From the NCBI GenBank assembly GCA_017860615.1, contig JAGDMU010000005.1, forward strand, positions 124,001 through 188,000: a stretch of 64,000 bases of DNA, written 5' to 3'. This document shows, one piece after another, positions 27,657 through 38,109 of the stretch. The stretch's first letter is position 1. Every line of letters starts with the position of its first letter. The position numbers and the translations under genes were made by a program. This stretch comes from Pseudomonadota bacterium (lineage in GTDB: Bacteria > Campylobacterota > Campylobacteria > Campylobacterales > Sulfurospirillaceae). The notes beneath the pieces were generated by a model. It ran no database searches. It was not told the origin of the DNA and was given only the letters and a program-made list of their open reading frames with translations.

Positions 27657-29813
27657 TTATTTATAAGCATCATTGACCGAAACAAATTCGATCACGCGGT
27701 AGCGTCCTTTGAGATTTTCACGTACCGCACTGACATTTTTATCAGGCAATTCCAAAATCATCTCAAAATAGTCTGCATGTCCCTCATCTTCGGCTTTTCC
27801 AAGCTCTATGGTCACCAGATTGATCTGCATTTTAGCCAAATAAGCTAAAAATGAGGCTAAAGAACCCTTCTTGTTCTCTAAGCTTACGATGAGTTTGTAA
27901 CGATCTGGCGCTTCTTTTGTCCATTTTACAAATACCATCGGCTCATTCTCTTCCATAAGTGTCGCTGCGCGTTCACAGAGTTTATGGTGCACAAAAACAT
28001 CATTGCCTTTTTGAAATCCAACAATATCATCGCCACGTTTTGGATGGCAACAGTAGTCAAAATAGACATTGGCAATATGATGATTTGAGTAAATGACAAT
28101 ATTCTCAAATTTCTGTTTTTTAACAAGATAGCGATCTTTTTTAAGCAATGGGAAAAGCAGTGTATCTTGCATCGCATAAAGTTTTAAGGTGTTTGAAACA
28201 TCTTGTAAATAAATTGAATCGGTAGCAATTCTAAAGATTTTTTTCATGGCGTGTTCTTGCTCTACCCACGCTTCGACTTTATTCTCCGCCACACCAAAGG
28301 CGTGTGAAAGAATTTTAATGGAAACTTTATGGTTAATCTCTTTAATTTTCTGACGGCAATTCGCCTGAATGGTGCTTTTAGCTTTCCCTGTTTTAACACT
28401 ATTGACCCAGCTACACCTGTATTTTGGCTCTTTAGAGGTCACAATACGGACGATATCACCATTTTTCAGTTCACTAAGCAGGGGAACTTTTTGTTTATTA
28501 ACATACGCTTCATCCGCGTACGTTCCAACTTCCGTATGAACTTCATAAGCAAAATCAAGCACCGTTGCACCACGAGGAAGTGTAAATATATCACCTTTGG
28601 GAGAAAAAACTGCTATATCTTCACTGTAAAGGTTATCTTTGGCAATAGCGTAAAAATCTTCGATATTTTCAATATCTTCATTTTGGTTGTTTAACTCATT
28701 GAGCCAATCCAGTTTAGGATTGAGTCCACCTGATTTATACTTCCAGTGAGCCGCTACACCGTATTCTGCGGTTTTGTTCATATCGTACGTTCTAATTTGC
28801 GACTCGACGATGGATTTATCATCAAAAACGGTGGTATGAATGGTTTGGTAACCATTCTCTTTAGGAATCGCAATATAATCTTTAAAGCGTGAAATAAGGG
28901 GCTTAAAATGCTGATGAACAATACCAAGCGCTCGGTAACAATCAATCGGCGTTCGCACAATAATACGAATCGCTAAAAGATCCAAAACCTCTTCAATACT
29001 CACACCTTTACGCTGCATTTTCATGTAAATAGAGTAGTAGTGTTTGATGCGCTTTTGAATCGTAAAATCGCTCTCTATGAAACCCTCTTTGAGCATGTGA
29101 TTTTTGATTTTGGAGATAAAGTGATTGAGACGAAGTTGGAGTTGTTGTCCATGCTCTTTGATGTAGCCATCAATTTTGTTATATTCGTTTGGCATCACAT
29201 AGAAAAAGCTTAAATCTTCTAAAAGATTTTTAATAGAAGAGATACCCAAACGATGGGCAATCGGTGCATAAACGACTAAGGTCTCTTCTGCAATACGACG
29301 TTGCTTAACAGGATCAAGTGCTGCAAGAGTGAGCATATTGTGTAAACGGTCACACAACTTGACCACTAATACACGTACATCTCGAATAGAAGCTATAAGC
29401 ATTTTTCTAAACGTCAGAGCCGAAGCAACCAATTTATCGTTGGAAGAAGATGGGATGAGTTCAATATCACGGATTTCCACAATTTTTGTCAAACCATCCA
29501 CCAAATGCCCGACTTCTTCACCGAACATCGCTTTAACCTCTTCAGTGGAACAGGAGGTGTCTTCAACGACATCGTGCAGTAAGCCAGCGACGATCATCGA
29601 CTCATCCCCACCCAAGTATGCCACAAAAACGCACACTAAGATAGGATGAATAACGTACTCTTCGCCGCTTTTACGATACTGCCCTTGATGTTTGGCTATC
29701 GTAAAGGCAACTGCTTTTTCAATATTAGGTGTTGGTTTGATATATTTGTATAAGAGTTCAACCGCTTTATCAGAGCGCTTACACTCTTTAACAATTTCGA
29801 CTAACTCTTCCAA
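27657..29813 (-). CDS. spoT: Bifunctional (p)ppGpp synthetase/hydrolase (RSH)
   Basis: 718 residues: hydrolase HD domain about 30-190 with HDVVEDT at 80-86, synthetase domain about 235-350 with GYQTIHTTVFD, TGS domain about 395-455 (VFSPKGDIFTLPRGATVLDFAYEVH), a zinc-finger/helical region with a CCHPKRGDDI block, and a C-terminal ACT domain about 640-715. Both catalytic motifs look intact, so it should make and degrade the alarmone. It lies 11 bases after rpoZ, as in many Proteobacteria. Confidence 0.96.
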   Translation of the reverse strand: MEELVEIVKECKRSDKAVELLYKYIKPTPNIEKAVAFTIAKHQGQYRKSGEEYVIHPILVCVFVAYLGGDESMIVAGLLHDVVEDTSCSTEEVKAMFGEEVGHLVDGLTKIVEIRDIELIPSSSNDKLVASALTFRKMLIASIRDVRVLVVKLCDRLHNMLTLAALDPVKQRRIAEETLVVYAPIAHRLGISSIKNLLEDLSFFYVMPNEYNKIDGYIKEHGQQLQLRLNHFISKIKNHMLKEGFIESDFTIQKRIKHYYSIYMKMQRKGVSIEEVLDLLAIRIIVRTPIDCYRALGIVHQHFKPLISRFKDYIAIPKENGYQTIHTTVFDDKSIVESQIRTYDMNKTAEYGVAAHWKYKSGGLNPKLDWLNELNNQNEDIENIEDFYAIAKDNLYSEDIAVFSPKGDIFTLPRGATVLDFAYEVHTEVGTYADEAYVNKQKVPLLSELKNGDIVRIVTSKEPKYRCSWVNSVKTGKAKSTIQANCRQKIKEINHKVSIKILSHAFGVAENKVEAWVEQEHAMKKIFRIATDSIYLQDVSNTLKLYAMQDTLLFPLLKKDRYLVKKQKFENIVIYSNHHIANVYFDYCCHPKRGDDIVGFQKGNDVFVHHKLCERAATLMEENEPMVFVKWTKEAPDRYKLIVSLENKKGSLASFLAYLAKMQINLVTIELGKAEDEGHADYFEMILELPDKNVSAVRENLKGRYRVIEFVSVNDAYK

Positions 29814-29824
29814 GTTTCAAACTG

Positions 29825-30043
29825 CTACAAATCAGTAATAGATTCTAATCTAACTTTGCCTTCTGAAATCTCAAGAAGCGCAATGTCTGTAAACTTTTGT
29901 TTGTTTTTATCTGCTTTAACCAATGGTTCAGCACCGTTTGAGAGTTGATCGGCTCTTTTTGACACAAGCATAACCAATCTGTAACGATCTTGTCCTACAA
30001 GTGCCAATGCTTTTGCTGTAATTTCTTCTGTTCTTTGCATCAT
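29825..30043 (-). CDS. rpoZ: RNA polymerase omega subunit
   Basis: 72 residues. Matches omega by the RTEEITAKALALVGQDRYRLVMLVSKRADQLSNGAEPLV core and by the conserved gene order pyrH-rpoZ-spoT. It helps fold and recruit beta' and can take part in ppGpp binding, which makes the position next to spoT notable. It starts seven bases after the pyrH stop. Confidence 0.93.
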   Translation of the reverse strand: MMQRTEEITAKALALVGQDRYRLVMLVSKRADQLSNGAEPLVKADKNKQKFTDIALLEISEGKVRLESITDL

Positions 30044-30050
30044 TTTTTCC

Positions 30051-30821
<771 letters not shown>

Positions 30822-30838
30822 CTAAAAGACCTAAAAAG

Positions 30839-32065
30839 TTACTTTGCAATCAGCTCTAACGGGTCAATGTGAAAATTCTTCTGAGTCACTTCAAAGGTAA
30901 GGTCATTATCAACGCGACCAATAACATACCCTTTTTTGATTTTTTGCCCTACTTGAATGGTTGGAGCAATTTTGGAGAGATGTGCATAAATCGTATGGAT
31001 TTCATCACTATTTTCAATAATAACGACTTTTTCCATCGAAGCGGTATCTTTAGCAAAAATGACTTTACCATTTAAAACACTTTTTACCGTAGCATCGGGC
31101 GTTGAAGAGGCTAAAACAACCGATTCATTAAAGATTTTTATCTTATAGATCGGATCAACATAATCACCAAATTTTCGCTTAACGCTATAGCTATCGAGTG
31201 GAGCGATTGTACGTTCTCCAACATATTTTTTGACATTACTGTTTTGATACGAAGAGCCAATTTGCCTGATGCTATTGTCTCCACCACCCACAGTACTAGG
31301 TCCTTTCTCTCGTTTAGCAGCATTTTTTTCTGCTAAAAGCTTACTCTCTTCTTGTACTTTAATAATTTTAAGCTGCTCAAGCGTTGTACGGATTTCATCA
31401 CGTTCTTTTTGGATATCATCCAGTTGTTTTTTATAACTCTCTTTCTTGGCATTAAGCGCCACAATGGAACTTTCGCGCTTTTTTTCTAAAGCAATTAGTT
31501 CATCCTTTTTACTTTTAGCGCTTTGAATTTCACCATGAATGGTTTTAATTTCTTGGCTTTGGGAGTAGATTTGATCGTTGACCTGCTTATAATCATTGGC
31601 AAGCTTTCCAAACTCTTTCCGCATGATGGTATCCATTTTTTGGAGCACTTCGTCCACTAAAATACCATCTTCATTGTCCAAATAATCACTATCCGAAACC
31701 AGATAAAAAGAGAAATCTTCCGCAATAATTTTGATAATTTTTTGCTCTAAATCTTTTTTTTGTGAGGAGAGTTGTTGGGTATCTTTGGTCAGCTTATCAA
31801 GGTATTCGTATTTACGAGTAACCGTCTCTTGGGACTCATTGATATTTTTGCCAAGATATTCAATCTTATCTTTGATTTTTTCAATATCTTTCTCTTCATT
31901 GACAATATCATTGGCGATATCTTGCAATTTTCCGTGAATTTGCTTTTCAGTTTGAAGCTTTTCTTGGAGTGTTTTTGCTTTTTCGTCAATTTTTTGTGCT
32001 GTATTGGGAGCCGCAAAAATGACAAGTGGCATACAACATGCCACGCTTAAAAGCCATTTTTTCAT
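30839..32065 (-). CDS. envC: EnvC-like murein hydrolase activator (degenerate LytM/M23 domain)
   Basis: 408 residues: signal peptide, a long coiled coil about 20-255 rich in Lys/Glu, and a C-terminal LytM domain about 285-408. Zinc ligands of active M23 peptidases are missing: the HxxxD site is replaced around IFNESVVL and the HLHFE motif by NDLTFEV; only YAHLSK remains. This fits the EnvC type, which activates septal amidases without own catalysis. It overlaps ftsX by four bases and an amidase gene lies in the same run, giving FtsE, FtsX, activator and target together. The symbol is by analogy. Confidence 0.85.
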   Translation of the reverse strand: MKKWLLSVACCMPLVIFAAPNTAQKIDEKAKTLQEKLQTEKQIHGKLQDIANDIVNEEKDIEKIKDKIEYLGKNINESQETVTRKYEYLDKLTKDTQQLSSQKKDLEQKIIKIIAEDFSFYLVSDSDYLDNEDGILVDEVLQKMDTIMRKEFGKLANDYKQVNDQIYSQSQEIKTIHGEIQSAKSKKDELIALEKKRESSIVALNAKKESYKKQLDDIQKERDEIRTTLEQLKIIKVQEESKLLAEKNAAKREKGPSTVGGGDNSIRQIGSSYQNSNVKKYVGERTIAPLDSYSVKRKFGDYVDPIYKIKIFNESVVLASSTPDATVKSVLNGKVIFAKDTASMEKVVIIENSDEIHTIYAHLSKIAPTIQVGQKIKKGYVIGRVDNDLTFEVTQKNFHIDPLELIAK

Positions 32066-32883
32066 ACACGTCCAATCTTACGAGCAACAATTGTCACAGC
32101 AACCAGTGCAAACAAAAGAGAAGCACCGATCAATGTACCACCTTCCAACAAAAGATCAAACTCAGGGATCACAATATCAAGTTCCGCGGCAAACTCTTTG
32201 ACAACACTTAGTTTGGGAGCAATCGTATAAAGGGCACACACAACAATGGAGCTGAAAAGCGAATCGACGAGCGTCATACGGTATAACATAGCACTTTTCA
32301 TGAAAAAGGAGGCACCAAATAGCGTCATAATCGACATACGGCGATTGTGCTCATAGGTCCAAATACGGATTTGTTTAAAGATAAGTAAAACAGCAACAAA
32401 CGCTACAAAAAATGCAAAAATATAGACCATGGCCTGCAAAAGTTGCAACATCTTAAACATCTTCTCATGCGTCTTAGCAAAGGTTTCGATACGCGTAATG
32501 GTGTTAATACTCATAAGCTTTTGCTTAATGATTTCCACTCTTTTTTTATTAGGAATGGATTCAAGTTTTAAGGAATAAAACTTAGGAAGAGCCACTTGCA
32601 AAAGCGATAAATTCTTAGAGGACATATCATTTTTAAGACGATCCAAAATTTTCTTGCTGCTTATTTCAGATAAGCTCTCAATTTCAGGGATCTGTTTTTT
32701 AAGCTCATCTTCTTTAAGCTCTGCCGAAGAGACGACCACAATCGCATAATCATTCACAATTTTGGTCGCATAATCATTCACAATACTCTTAATCACATTC
32801 GTAAATTGAAAAGAGAAGAGTAAAACAAAGACAGAGATCATAATGGAAAAATGGCTACTAACTGACCTCATGCAACACGCCAC
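32062..32883 (-). CDS. ftsX: Cell division protein FtsX
   Basis: 273 residues with an N-terminal membrane helix (about 10-30), an extracytoplasmic domain about 35-150, and three further helices, the standard FtsX topology. It couples FtsE ATPase activity to activation of the periplasmic EnvC-like protein. The start overlaps the ftsE stop by 26 bases. Residues 40-55 contain a short duplication, KIVNDYA/IVNDYA. Confidence 0.9.
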   Translation of the reverse strand: MACCMRSVSSHFSIMISVFVLLFSFQFTNVIKSIVNDYATKIVNDYAIVVVSSAELKEDELKKQIPEIESLSEISSKKILDRLKNDMSSKNLSLLQVALPKFYSLKLESIPNKKRVEIIKQKLMSINTITRIETFAKTHEKMFKMLQLLQAMVYIFAFFVAFVAVLLIFKQIRIWTYEHNRRMSIMTLFGASFFMKSAMLYRMTLVDSLFSSIVVCALYTIAPKLSVVKEFAAELDIVIPEFDLLLEGGTLIGASLLFALVAVTIVARKIGRV

Positions 32884-33529
32884 CTTCTAAGAAATAGTGT
32901 TTATAATCAATGCCCAGTGTTGAGGGAATATTGTGCGTTACAACAAGTACGGTTGTACCTAAGTGTTCTTTAGCCCCTTTGAGTAAATTCCAAATCACTT
33001 CGCTTGAATAACTATCGAGATTACCCGTGGGTTCATCGGCTAAAATAAGCACAGGATTGTGAGCAAGTGCCCTTGCCATGGCGACACGTTGCTGTTCACC
33101 CCCACTGAGCTCATATGGATATTTGTTAATTTTATGCAACAATTTGACATGTTTTAAGAGTTTATGTGCTTGTTTAATACAGACACTTTTGGAAAATCCA
33201 CCAATAATAAGGGGTAACATGACATTTTGTTCTACCGTCCACTCATCGATCAGTTTATAATCCTGAAAAACAACGCCTAAATAACGACGTAAAAGATTGA
33301 GTTTGGAACTGCTAATATTTTTAAAATCGACACCACAGACATTCAGATTGCCGTGATTGGGGAAAAGCTCACCATAGAGTGATTTGATAATAGTTGATTT
33401 ACCACTGCCGCTTTTACCTGTAATAAAGACAAATTCTTGCGCTTTTATCAGCATACTTGCATCAGTAATGATGGGCTCATCTCGGCCATAGCTAATATTT
33501 AAGCCATTGGCTTTAATCACATATTCCAT
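32858..33529 (-). CDS. ftsE: Cell division ATP-binding protein FtsE
   Basis: 223 residues, ABC ATPase of the FtsEX complex. Walker A GKSGSGKST at about 37-45, Q-loop VVFQDYKL, signature LSGGEQQRVAMARA and Walker B LILADEPTGNLD. The start overlaps the trmB stop by 17 bases and the end overlaps ftsX, so the two subunits are translationally coupled. Confidence 0.95.
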   Translation of the reverse strand: MEYVIKANGLNISYGRDEPIITDASMLIKAQEFVFITGKSGSGKSTIIKSLYGELFPNHGNLNVCGVDFKNISSSKLNLLRRYLGVVFQDYKLIDEWTVEQNVMLPLIIGGFSKSVCIKQAHKLLKHVKLLHKINKYPYELSGGEQQRVAMARALAHNPVLILADEPTGNLDSYSSEVIWNLLKGAKEHLGTTVLVVTHNIPSTLGIDYKHYFLEGGVLHEVS

Positions 33530-34691
33530 GGAACCACTCTTTAATTAAGGTATGGGCAGCCAAATTGCTTTTAGTTGCTAAAATCGCATCAGGAAGATAA
33601 GAAACTTTTCCTTCTTGGATCTGAATATAACACTTTTCATTGCGCTCATTAGCCCCAAAAGAGAGACGAATCAATCCGCTTTTTTCATCGATTTCAAACA
33701 ACTCTTCAAAATGGACAAAAAAGCCATCGCCGCGTAAAAGGTCATCTTTAAAAGCATCTCGAATTTTGGAAAAATCAACTTCCTCTTCAAAACGCAATGT
33801 AGCCAGTTTTGGAATAGGAAGAGAGGCAATTTCATTGGTTAAAGTCACATCATAAATGTCTTTTTCCATTTTACGCCAACGATCTTCATACTTGCTCGTA
33901 ATCTCTAATTCCGCATTTTTCTTCACCAAAACATGTGCCTTGGAGAGTTGCATCATTTGAGAAAATGTGAACTCAAAATAGAGTGGGCTATCTGTCCTAA
34001 GCTCTAATGTTCCATTGACACGCAAAACTCTCAAAGCCTCTTCGATAAAAGCGGCCGAAAAAACACGACGATGTGGTTTTTTATCCCAAGGTACTGGAAA
34101 ATGCACGAAGATACGCCCGACAACATTGGAAGGCAAGAACTCCATAAACAGACGCGCATCATAATCAACAACGAGAATATTCTCAATATTTTGAAGCTCA
34201 CACTGCTTTAAAACTTGCCCAATAGAGGGCTTATGAATCTCTAAACCAATGAATTGGATATGGGGATTTTTCTTTGCCTGATGGAGTAGATGGCGACCAC
34301 TGCCAAAACCGATCTCTACCCAAATTTCACGCTCTACATTAAAGTGATTTGCAAAGAATTCAATCTCTTTAAGATAAGGGGAATGCTTAACCTCTAAAAA
34401 CTTTTTAGGCTCAATATTGGAAAAGAGCTCTTCGGCTTCGCTCACATCTCTAAAATCCATCAAAACTTTTTGTAAAAAAGAGGCTTGGGTCGGGCGGGTA
34501 ACTTTATCGCCTTTAACCAGAAGCCCTCCATCCTCTTTTTGATGAATACGAATCAGAACGTTCTCTCCTTGCATCAAAGCCATTACCAATTTATTGCCCC
34601 TTTTTGAATGGGCTTCATAACGAAAGGTGGTCTCTTTATACGTGCAAGGGTAGCTTAATGGTTTTAGTGTTTGCGTGTGAAAATTTGGCAT
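33513..34691 (-). CDS. trmB: tRNA (guanine-N7-)-methyltransferase, long form
   Basis: Methylates G46 of tRNAs with S-adenosylmethionine. 392 residues, considerably longer than the about 240 of E. coli TrmB. The SAM domain lies in the middle (VEIGFGSGRHLLHQAKKNP, then FVHFPVPWDKKPHRRV), with about 120 residues before it and a C-terminal extension of about 130. Long forms of this kind are known in Campylobacter. The extra domains have no function that I recognise. Confidence 0.9.
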   Translation of the reverse strand: MPNFHTQTLKPLSYPCTYKETTFRYEAHSKRGNKLVMALMQGENVLIRIHQKEDGGLLVKGDKVTRPTQASFLQKVLMDFRDVSEAEELFSNIEPKKFLEVKHSPYLKEIEFFANHFNVEREIWVEIGFGSGRHLLHQAKKNPHIQFIGLEIHKPSIGQVLKQCELQNIENILVVDYDARLFMEFLPSNVVGRIFVHFPVPWDKKPHRRVFSAAFIEEALRVLRVNGTLELRTDSPLYFEFTFSQMMQLSKAHVLVKKNAELEITSKYEDRWRKMEKDIYDVTLTNEIASLPIPKLATLRFEEEVDFSKIRDAFKDDLLRGDGFFVHFEELFEIDEKSGLIRLSFGANERNEKCYIQIQEGKVSYLPDAILATKSNLAAHTLIKEWFHGICD

Positions 34692-34694
34692 AAA

Positions 34695-35957
34695 CTACTT
34701 TTGTTCCTTTGGAATCGTGATAATGACACTATCTGAAGGATTCGAAGCGATACCGTACTTATCAATGGCAATAATTTTGTATTTATACTCTGTTCCACGA
34801 GCGGTATCTTGGTCAATAAAATTACTTTCAAAAATACCTGTGAAACTCTGTTTTTGTGTTTTTCCAGCCATTTCAAACTCTTTGGTAATAGTATATTTAA
34901 CCGCATTCTCATCGCCACCCCATGTAATATAAATGGCATTACCATCGTACTTAGCAGAGCTCACAACAGGAGGATTCAGTGCGGAGAGTGTCATTCCTGA
35001 AATTGTGCCTTCTTGTTTGGATTCAAGACCATCCACATCAACTGCTACAACTCTATAGTAATAGGTTTTGCCATTATCGTTAATTAAATCTTCAAACTCG
35101 GTATTGACGGTTTTACCATAAAAACTATAGAAAAGGCTGGATGTTGGTGAACGATAAATTTTATAATAAGCAAAATCACTCGTTGTAGAAGCATTCCATG
35201 TCACAATAATTTTTTTAGGTAAATTTGACGTTGCTTGAACTCCAGTAATACCTCGAGGAAGTGGTTTGGAATGTGCTTCGACCATATCACTTGGTTTTGA
35301 GACAACACCATCAGAAGTTTTGACTTTAATACGGTAACGATAAGCATAGTTGTCTTTAATATCTTTATCGATGTATTCGGCATTTAATCTGCCTTTAACT
35401 TTGCCCACTTCATCCCATGAAGTTGATTTATATTCGTTGCGCTCAATAATGTAATACTCTACATTCTCCACTGAATGCGGTCGCCAAATAATTTTAATAC
35501 GCGCAGGAAGATCTGAAATAGCATTGATAAATGAAACAGAATCAATCGAGCCTAGCGTTGCCGTTTTAGCAACAGGCGCCAATGTTGTGACATTTGCCAT
35601 CATACTGAGTCCTGATTCATGTTTATCGGCTGAATAGGTACTCATCTGATAGGTATAACTGGTATTAGGTTTTAACTCGGTATCCACATAGTGCGATACG
35701 TATCTGTCTTTGATGGTGGCAATTTTTTTCATACTGTTACCACTTTGACGGTACAGATAGTAGCCTTCGATTTGCGCACTGTAAATAGGTGTCCACTCAA
35801 AACCAACTTCGGTAGAACCTGGGAGGGTTCGAATACTCTCTACACGAGGTAAAGAGGCGTCAACAACTGGCTCTTTGGGTGTTTCAAGCGTCTTTTCGCA
35901 ACCATTGATCATTAAACTTAAAGCCATTAACGATGCTATCCAAAGTAATTTTTTCAT
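34695..35957 (-). CDS. Lipoprotein with tandem fibronectin type III domains
   Basis: 420 residues. N-terminal lipobox LMINGC (Cys about 20), then four FN3-like repeats of about 90-95 residues, each with the W...YxxYR/YxIxR and YxYRV/YxYKI strand pattern (for example YYLYRQSG, YYIIERNEY, YYKIYRSPT, YKYKIIAID). Anchored in a membrane and probably a binding or scaffold protein of the envelope; no enzyme motif. The whole signal peptide is encoded inside the 3' end of the overlapping rluD-like gene. A similar FN3 gene sits between trmB and rluD in C. jejuni (from memory, Cj1279c). Confidence 0.85.
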   Translation of the reverse strand: MKKLLWIASLMALSLMINGCEKTLETPKEPVVDASLPRVESIRTLPGSTEVGFEWTPIYSAQIEGYYLYRQSGNSMKKIATIKDRYVSHYVDTELKPNTSYTYQMSTYSADKHESGLSMMANVTTLAPVAKTATLGSIDSVSFINAISDLPARIKIIWRPHSVENVEYYIIERNEYKSTSWDEVGKVKGRLNAEYIDKDIKDNYAYRYRIKVKTSDGVVSKPSDMVEAHSKPLPRGITGVQATSNLPKKIIVTWNASTTSDFAYYKIYRSPTSSLFYSFYGKTVNTEFEDLINDNGKTYYYRVVAVDVDGLESKQEGTISGMTLSALNPPVVSSAKYDGNAIYITWGGDENAVKYTITKEFEMAGKTQKQSFTGIFESNFIDQDTARGTEYKYKIIAIDKYGIASNPSDSVIITIPKEQK

Positions 35958-36864
35958 CTACCTCTTCCTTACTGAAATGGTGTGTTAAATAGGCATCAAA
36001 ATCATCCCATAATGGAGCGTTTATTTGCAATAACTGCCCTGTTTTTGGATGCTTAAGATACAAAATATATGCATGTAACATAACTCTTGGTATTGTACCA
36101 TTTTGGCTCTTAAAGCCGTATAAACTATCTCCCAAGATATGACGCGATAGGGCTGCTAAATGAACTCTGATCTGATGGGTCCGCCCTGTAAAAAGCTTTG
36201 CCGCGATAAGCTCTTTTTTACCATCACGTGATAATAAGAGTTTGGAAAAAGCACTTTTTGCCATTCTCCCATCTTTGATAACATCCATTTTCAAACGATT
36301 ATTGACACTGCGTCCAAGGGGGAGTTCGACCACCATATTATCTTTAAGTGGCACATCAATCATTGCAAGATAATACCGCCCCATACTTTTATCTTCCAAC
36401 TGAGAAGAGAGACTCACATGAGCTTCATTATTTTTAGCAATTACCAGTGCGCCACTCGTCTCTTTATCGATACGATGTACAATACCATGACGCTCTTCAC
36501 CACTAATAGTCGAGAGATTGATGCCCTTGGATTTAAGCCAATCTACCAATGTTGCCTCTTTCACGCTGGGTGCCCCATGAACCGTTAAAAAAGGAGGTTT
36601 ATTAATGACTAAGAGATCATCATCTTCGTACAATATAGGCACATCAAAATCGACCTCATAACTACTTTGACTCTCTTCTGCTTGCACAAATTCATACTGA
36701 ACCACATTGCCTTCAACAAGTTTGAAACTGCACTTATGTGTCAGCTTTCCATCGACATACACACCTATGTTTTTAATGAGTTTTTCAACTTGGTTGCGCG
36801 GTAATTCCAGAGCTTCACTCATGGCGGCATCCAGCCTTTTTGACTCTTTACATATAAACTCCAT
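35884..36864 (-). CDS. rluD: RluA/RluD-family 23S rRNA pseudouridine synthase
   Basis: 326 residues: an S4-like RNA-binding domain about 1-70 and a catalytic domain with the Asp-containing HRIDKETSGALVIAKN motif around 130-145 and GRTHQIRVHLA around 215-225. It converts uridines of large-subunit rRNA to pseudouridine; which member of the RluA/C/D group it is cannot be decided. The last 24 codons overlap the start of the FN3 lipoprotein gene by 74 bases. It is the first gene of the 12-gene minus-strand run and diverges from rodA. Confidence 0.88.
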   Translation of the reverse strand: MEFICKESKRLDAAMSEALELPRNQVEKLIKNIGVYVDGKLTHKCSFKLVEGNVVQYEFVQAEESQSSYEVDFDVPILYEDDDLLVINKPPFLTVHGAPSVKEATLVDWLKSKGINLSTISGEERHGIVHRIDKETSGALVIAKNNEAHVSLSSQLEDKSMGRYYLAMIDVPLKDNMVVELPLGRSVNNRLKMDVIKDGRMAKSAFSKLLLSRDGKKELIAAKLFTGRTHQIRVHLAALSRHILGDSLYGFKSQNGTIPRVMLHAYILYLKHPKTGQLLQINAPLWDDFDAYLTHHFSKEEVDEKITLDSIVNGFKFNDQWLRKDA

Positions 36865-36890
36865 CCAGCCTACTTTCCTCTAATTTTTGA

Positions 36891-36896
36891 TATACT
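36891..36896 (+). promoter_or_regulatory. Candidate -10 element of rodA
   Basis: TATACT within the 58-base divergent gap between the rluD-like gene and rodA. Transcription from here would start near 36903, just before the AAAGGG site at 36912-36917, which supports GTG 36923 as the rodA start and excludes the TTG at 36887. Confidence 0.5.
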
Positions 36897-36922
36897 TTGC
36901 GAAAACTTTCCAAAGGGATATA

Positions 36923-38029
36923 GTGTTTCAAATTGATAGGCGCATATTAACACATTTTGATTTTTTAATTCCTATACTCGTACTTCCTATCATTGTTCTC
37001 TCCTATTATCTCATCTCGGAAGCAAATGTTATGCTTGCCAACAAACAAATTGTTTATTACACCGTTGGTTTTGCCACATTTCTTATTTTTTTTATTATCC
37101 CTATTAAGAAAATCGAGTGGGTCATCCCATTTTTTTATTGGCTAACCATCATTTTACTTTTGAGTGTTGATTTTTTTGGTATCGCAAAACTTGGAGCAAG
37201 AAGATGGCTAGAAATCCCTTTCGTTCATTTTACGATTCAACCTTCTGAGATTTTCAAACCCGCATTTATTTTGATGCTAGCGTACCTTATTAAGCACAAT
37301 CCTCCTGATGAGAAAGGCTATGGCTGGAAATCTTTTTTTAAACTCAGCTTTTATATCTTACTACCTTTCGTACTCATCGCTAAAGAACCCGATCTTGGAA
37401 CAGCAATGATCTTACTTTTACTAGGGTATGGAACACTTTTTGTCATTGGGGTCAATAAAAAAATCTGGATTACCCTTGCGATTGTTGTAGGAATTAGCAG
37501 TCCTGTTATGTACAATGGTTTACACGACTACCAAAAACAACGTATTGCAGATTTTGTATCAGAAAAGCCAAGCTACCATGTCAAACAATCCATTATTGCC
37601 ATTGGCTCAGGTGGACTTACAGGTAAAGAGCGTAGTGAAGCCACCCAAACGCACTATAAATTCTTACCTATTGCTACCAGCGATTTTATCTTTGCTTATA
37701 CGGTAGAGCGTCTTGGCTTTTGGGGCGCACTTGGGCTCATCCTTTGCTATGCTTTTTTGGTGATGCACCTTTTAAGTCTTAATTTTCTCCTTAAAGAGGA
37801 TTATTTTGCCAGAGTGATTACCAGTGGTATCTCTTTGCTTATTTTCTTTTACATGAGCATTAACATTGCTATGACCATAGGGCTTGCTCCTGTTGTCGGC
37901 GTTCCACTTCCTTTTTACAGTTATGGAGGCAGTAGTTTTATCACTTTTTTCGCTCTTTTTGGCATTTTAGAGAACCTCTTGGCGTTCCGATTTGATCCAA
38001 CCTATCGTTCGATTAAATATTCGCTCTAA
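36923..38029 (+). CDS. rodA: Rod-shape-determining peptidoglycan glycosyltransferase RodA
   Basis: SEDS-family glycan polymerase that works with PBP2 (mrdA, 5109-6923). From GTG 36923 the protein has 368 residues and begins MFQIDRRILTHFDF, the usual start in related species; AAAGGG lies five bases upstream. About ten membrane helices; family blocks RRWLEIPFVHFTIQPSEIFKPA, AKEPDLGTAMILLLLG and the C-terminal GVPLPFYSYGGSS are present. Confidence 0.94.
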   Translation: MFQIDRRILTHFDFLIPILVLPIIVLSYYLISEANVMLANKQIVYYTVGFATFLIFFIIPIKKIEWVIPFFYWLTIILLLSVDFFGIAKLGARRWLEIPFVHFTIQPSEIFKPAFILMLAYLIKHNPPDEKGYGWKSFFKLSFYILLPFVLIAKEPDLGTAMILLLLGYGTLFVIGVNKKIWITLAIVVGISSPVMYNGLHDYQKQRIADFVSEKPSYHVKQSIIAIGSGGLTGKERSEATQTHYKFLPIATSDFIFAYTVERLGFWGALGLILCYAFLVMHLLSLNFLLKEDYFARVITSGISLLIFFYMSINIAMTIGLAPVVGVPLPFYSYGGSSFITFFALFGILENLLAFRFDPTYRSIKYSL

Positions 38030-38088
38030 TGCCCTATTTAACGTTCTTTTTTCATCTATTTTTTATATTCTTTTAACAATTAAAAAGG

Positions 38089-38094
38089 TACAAT
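38089..38094 (+). promoter_or_regulatory. -10 element of the tRNA gene
   Basis: TACAAT 15 bases upstream of the tRNA 5' end, in an A/T-rich stretch with T-runs. The spacing fits a transcript starting close to the mature tRNA. Confidence 0.5.
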
Positions 38095-38109
38095 TTCACT
38101 CTTTAAAAT

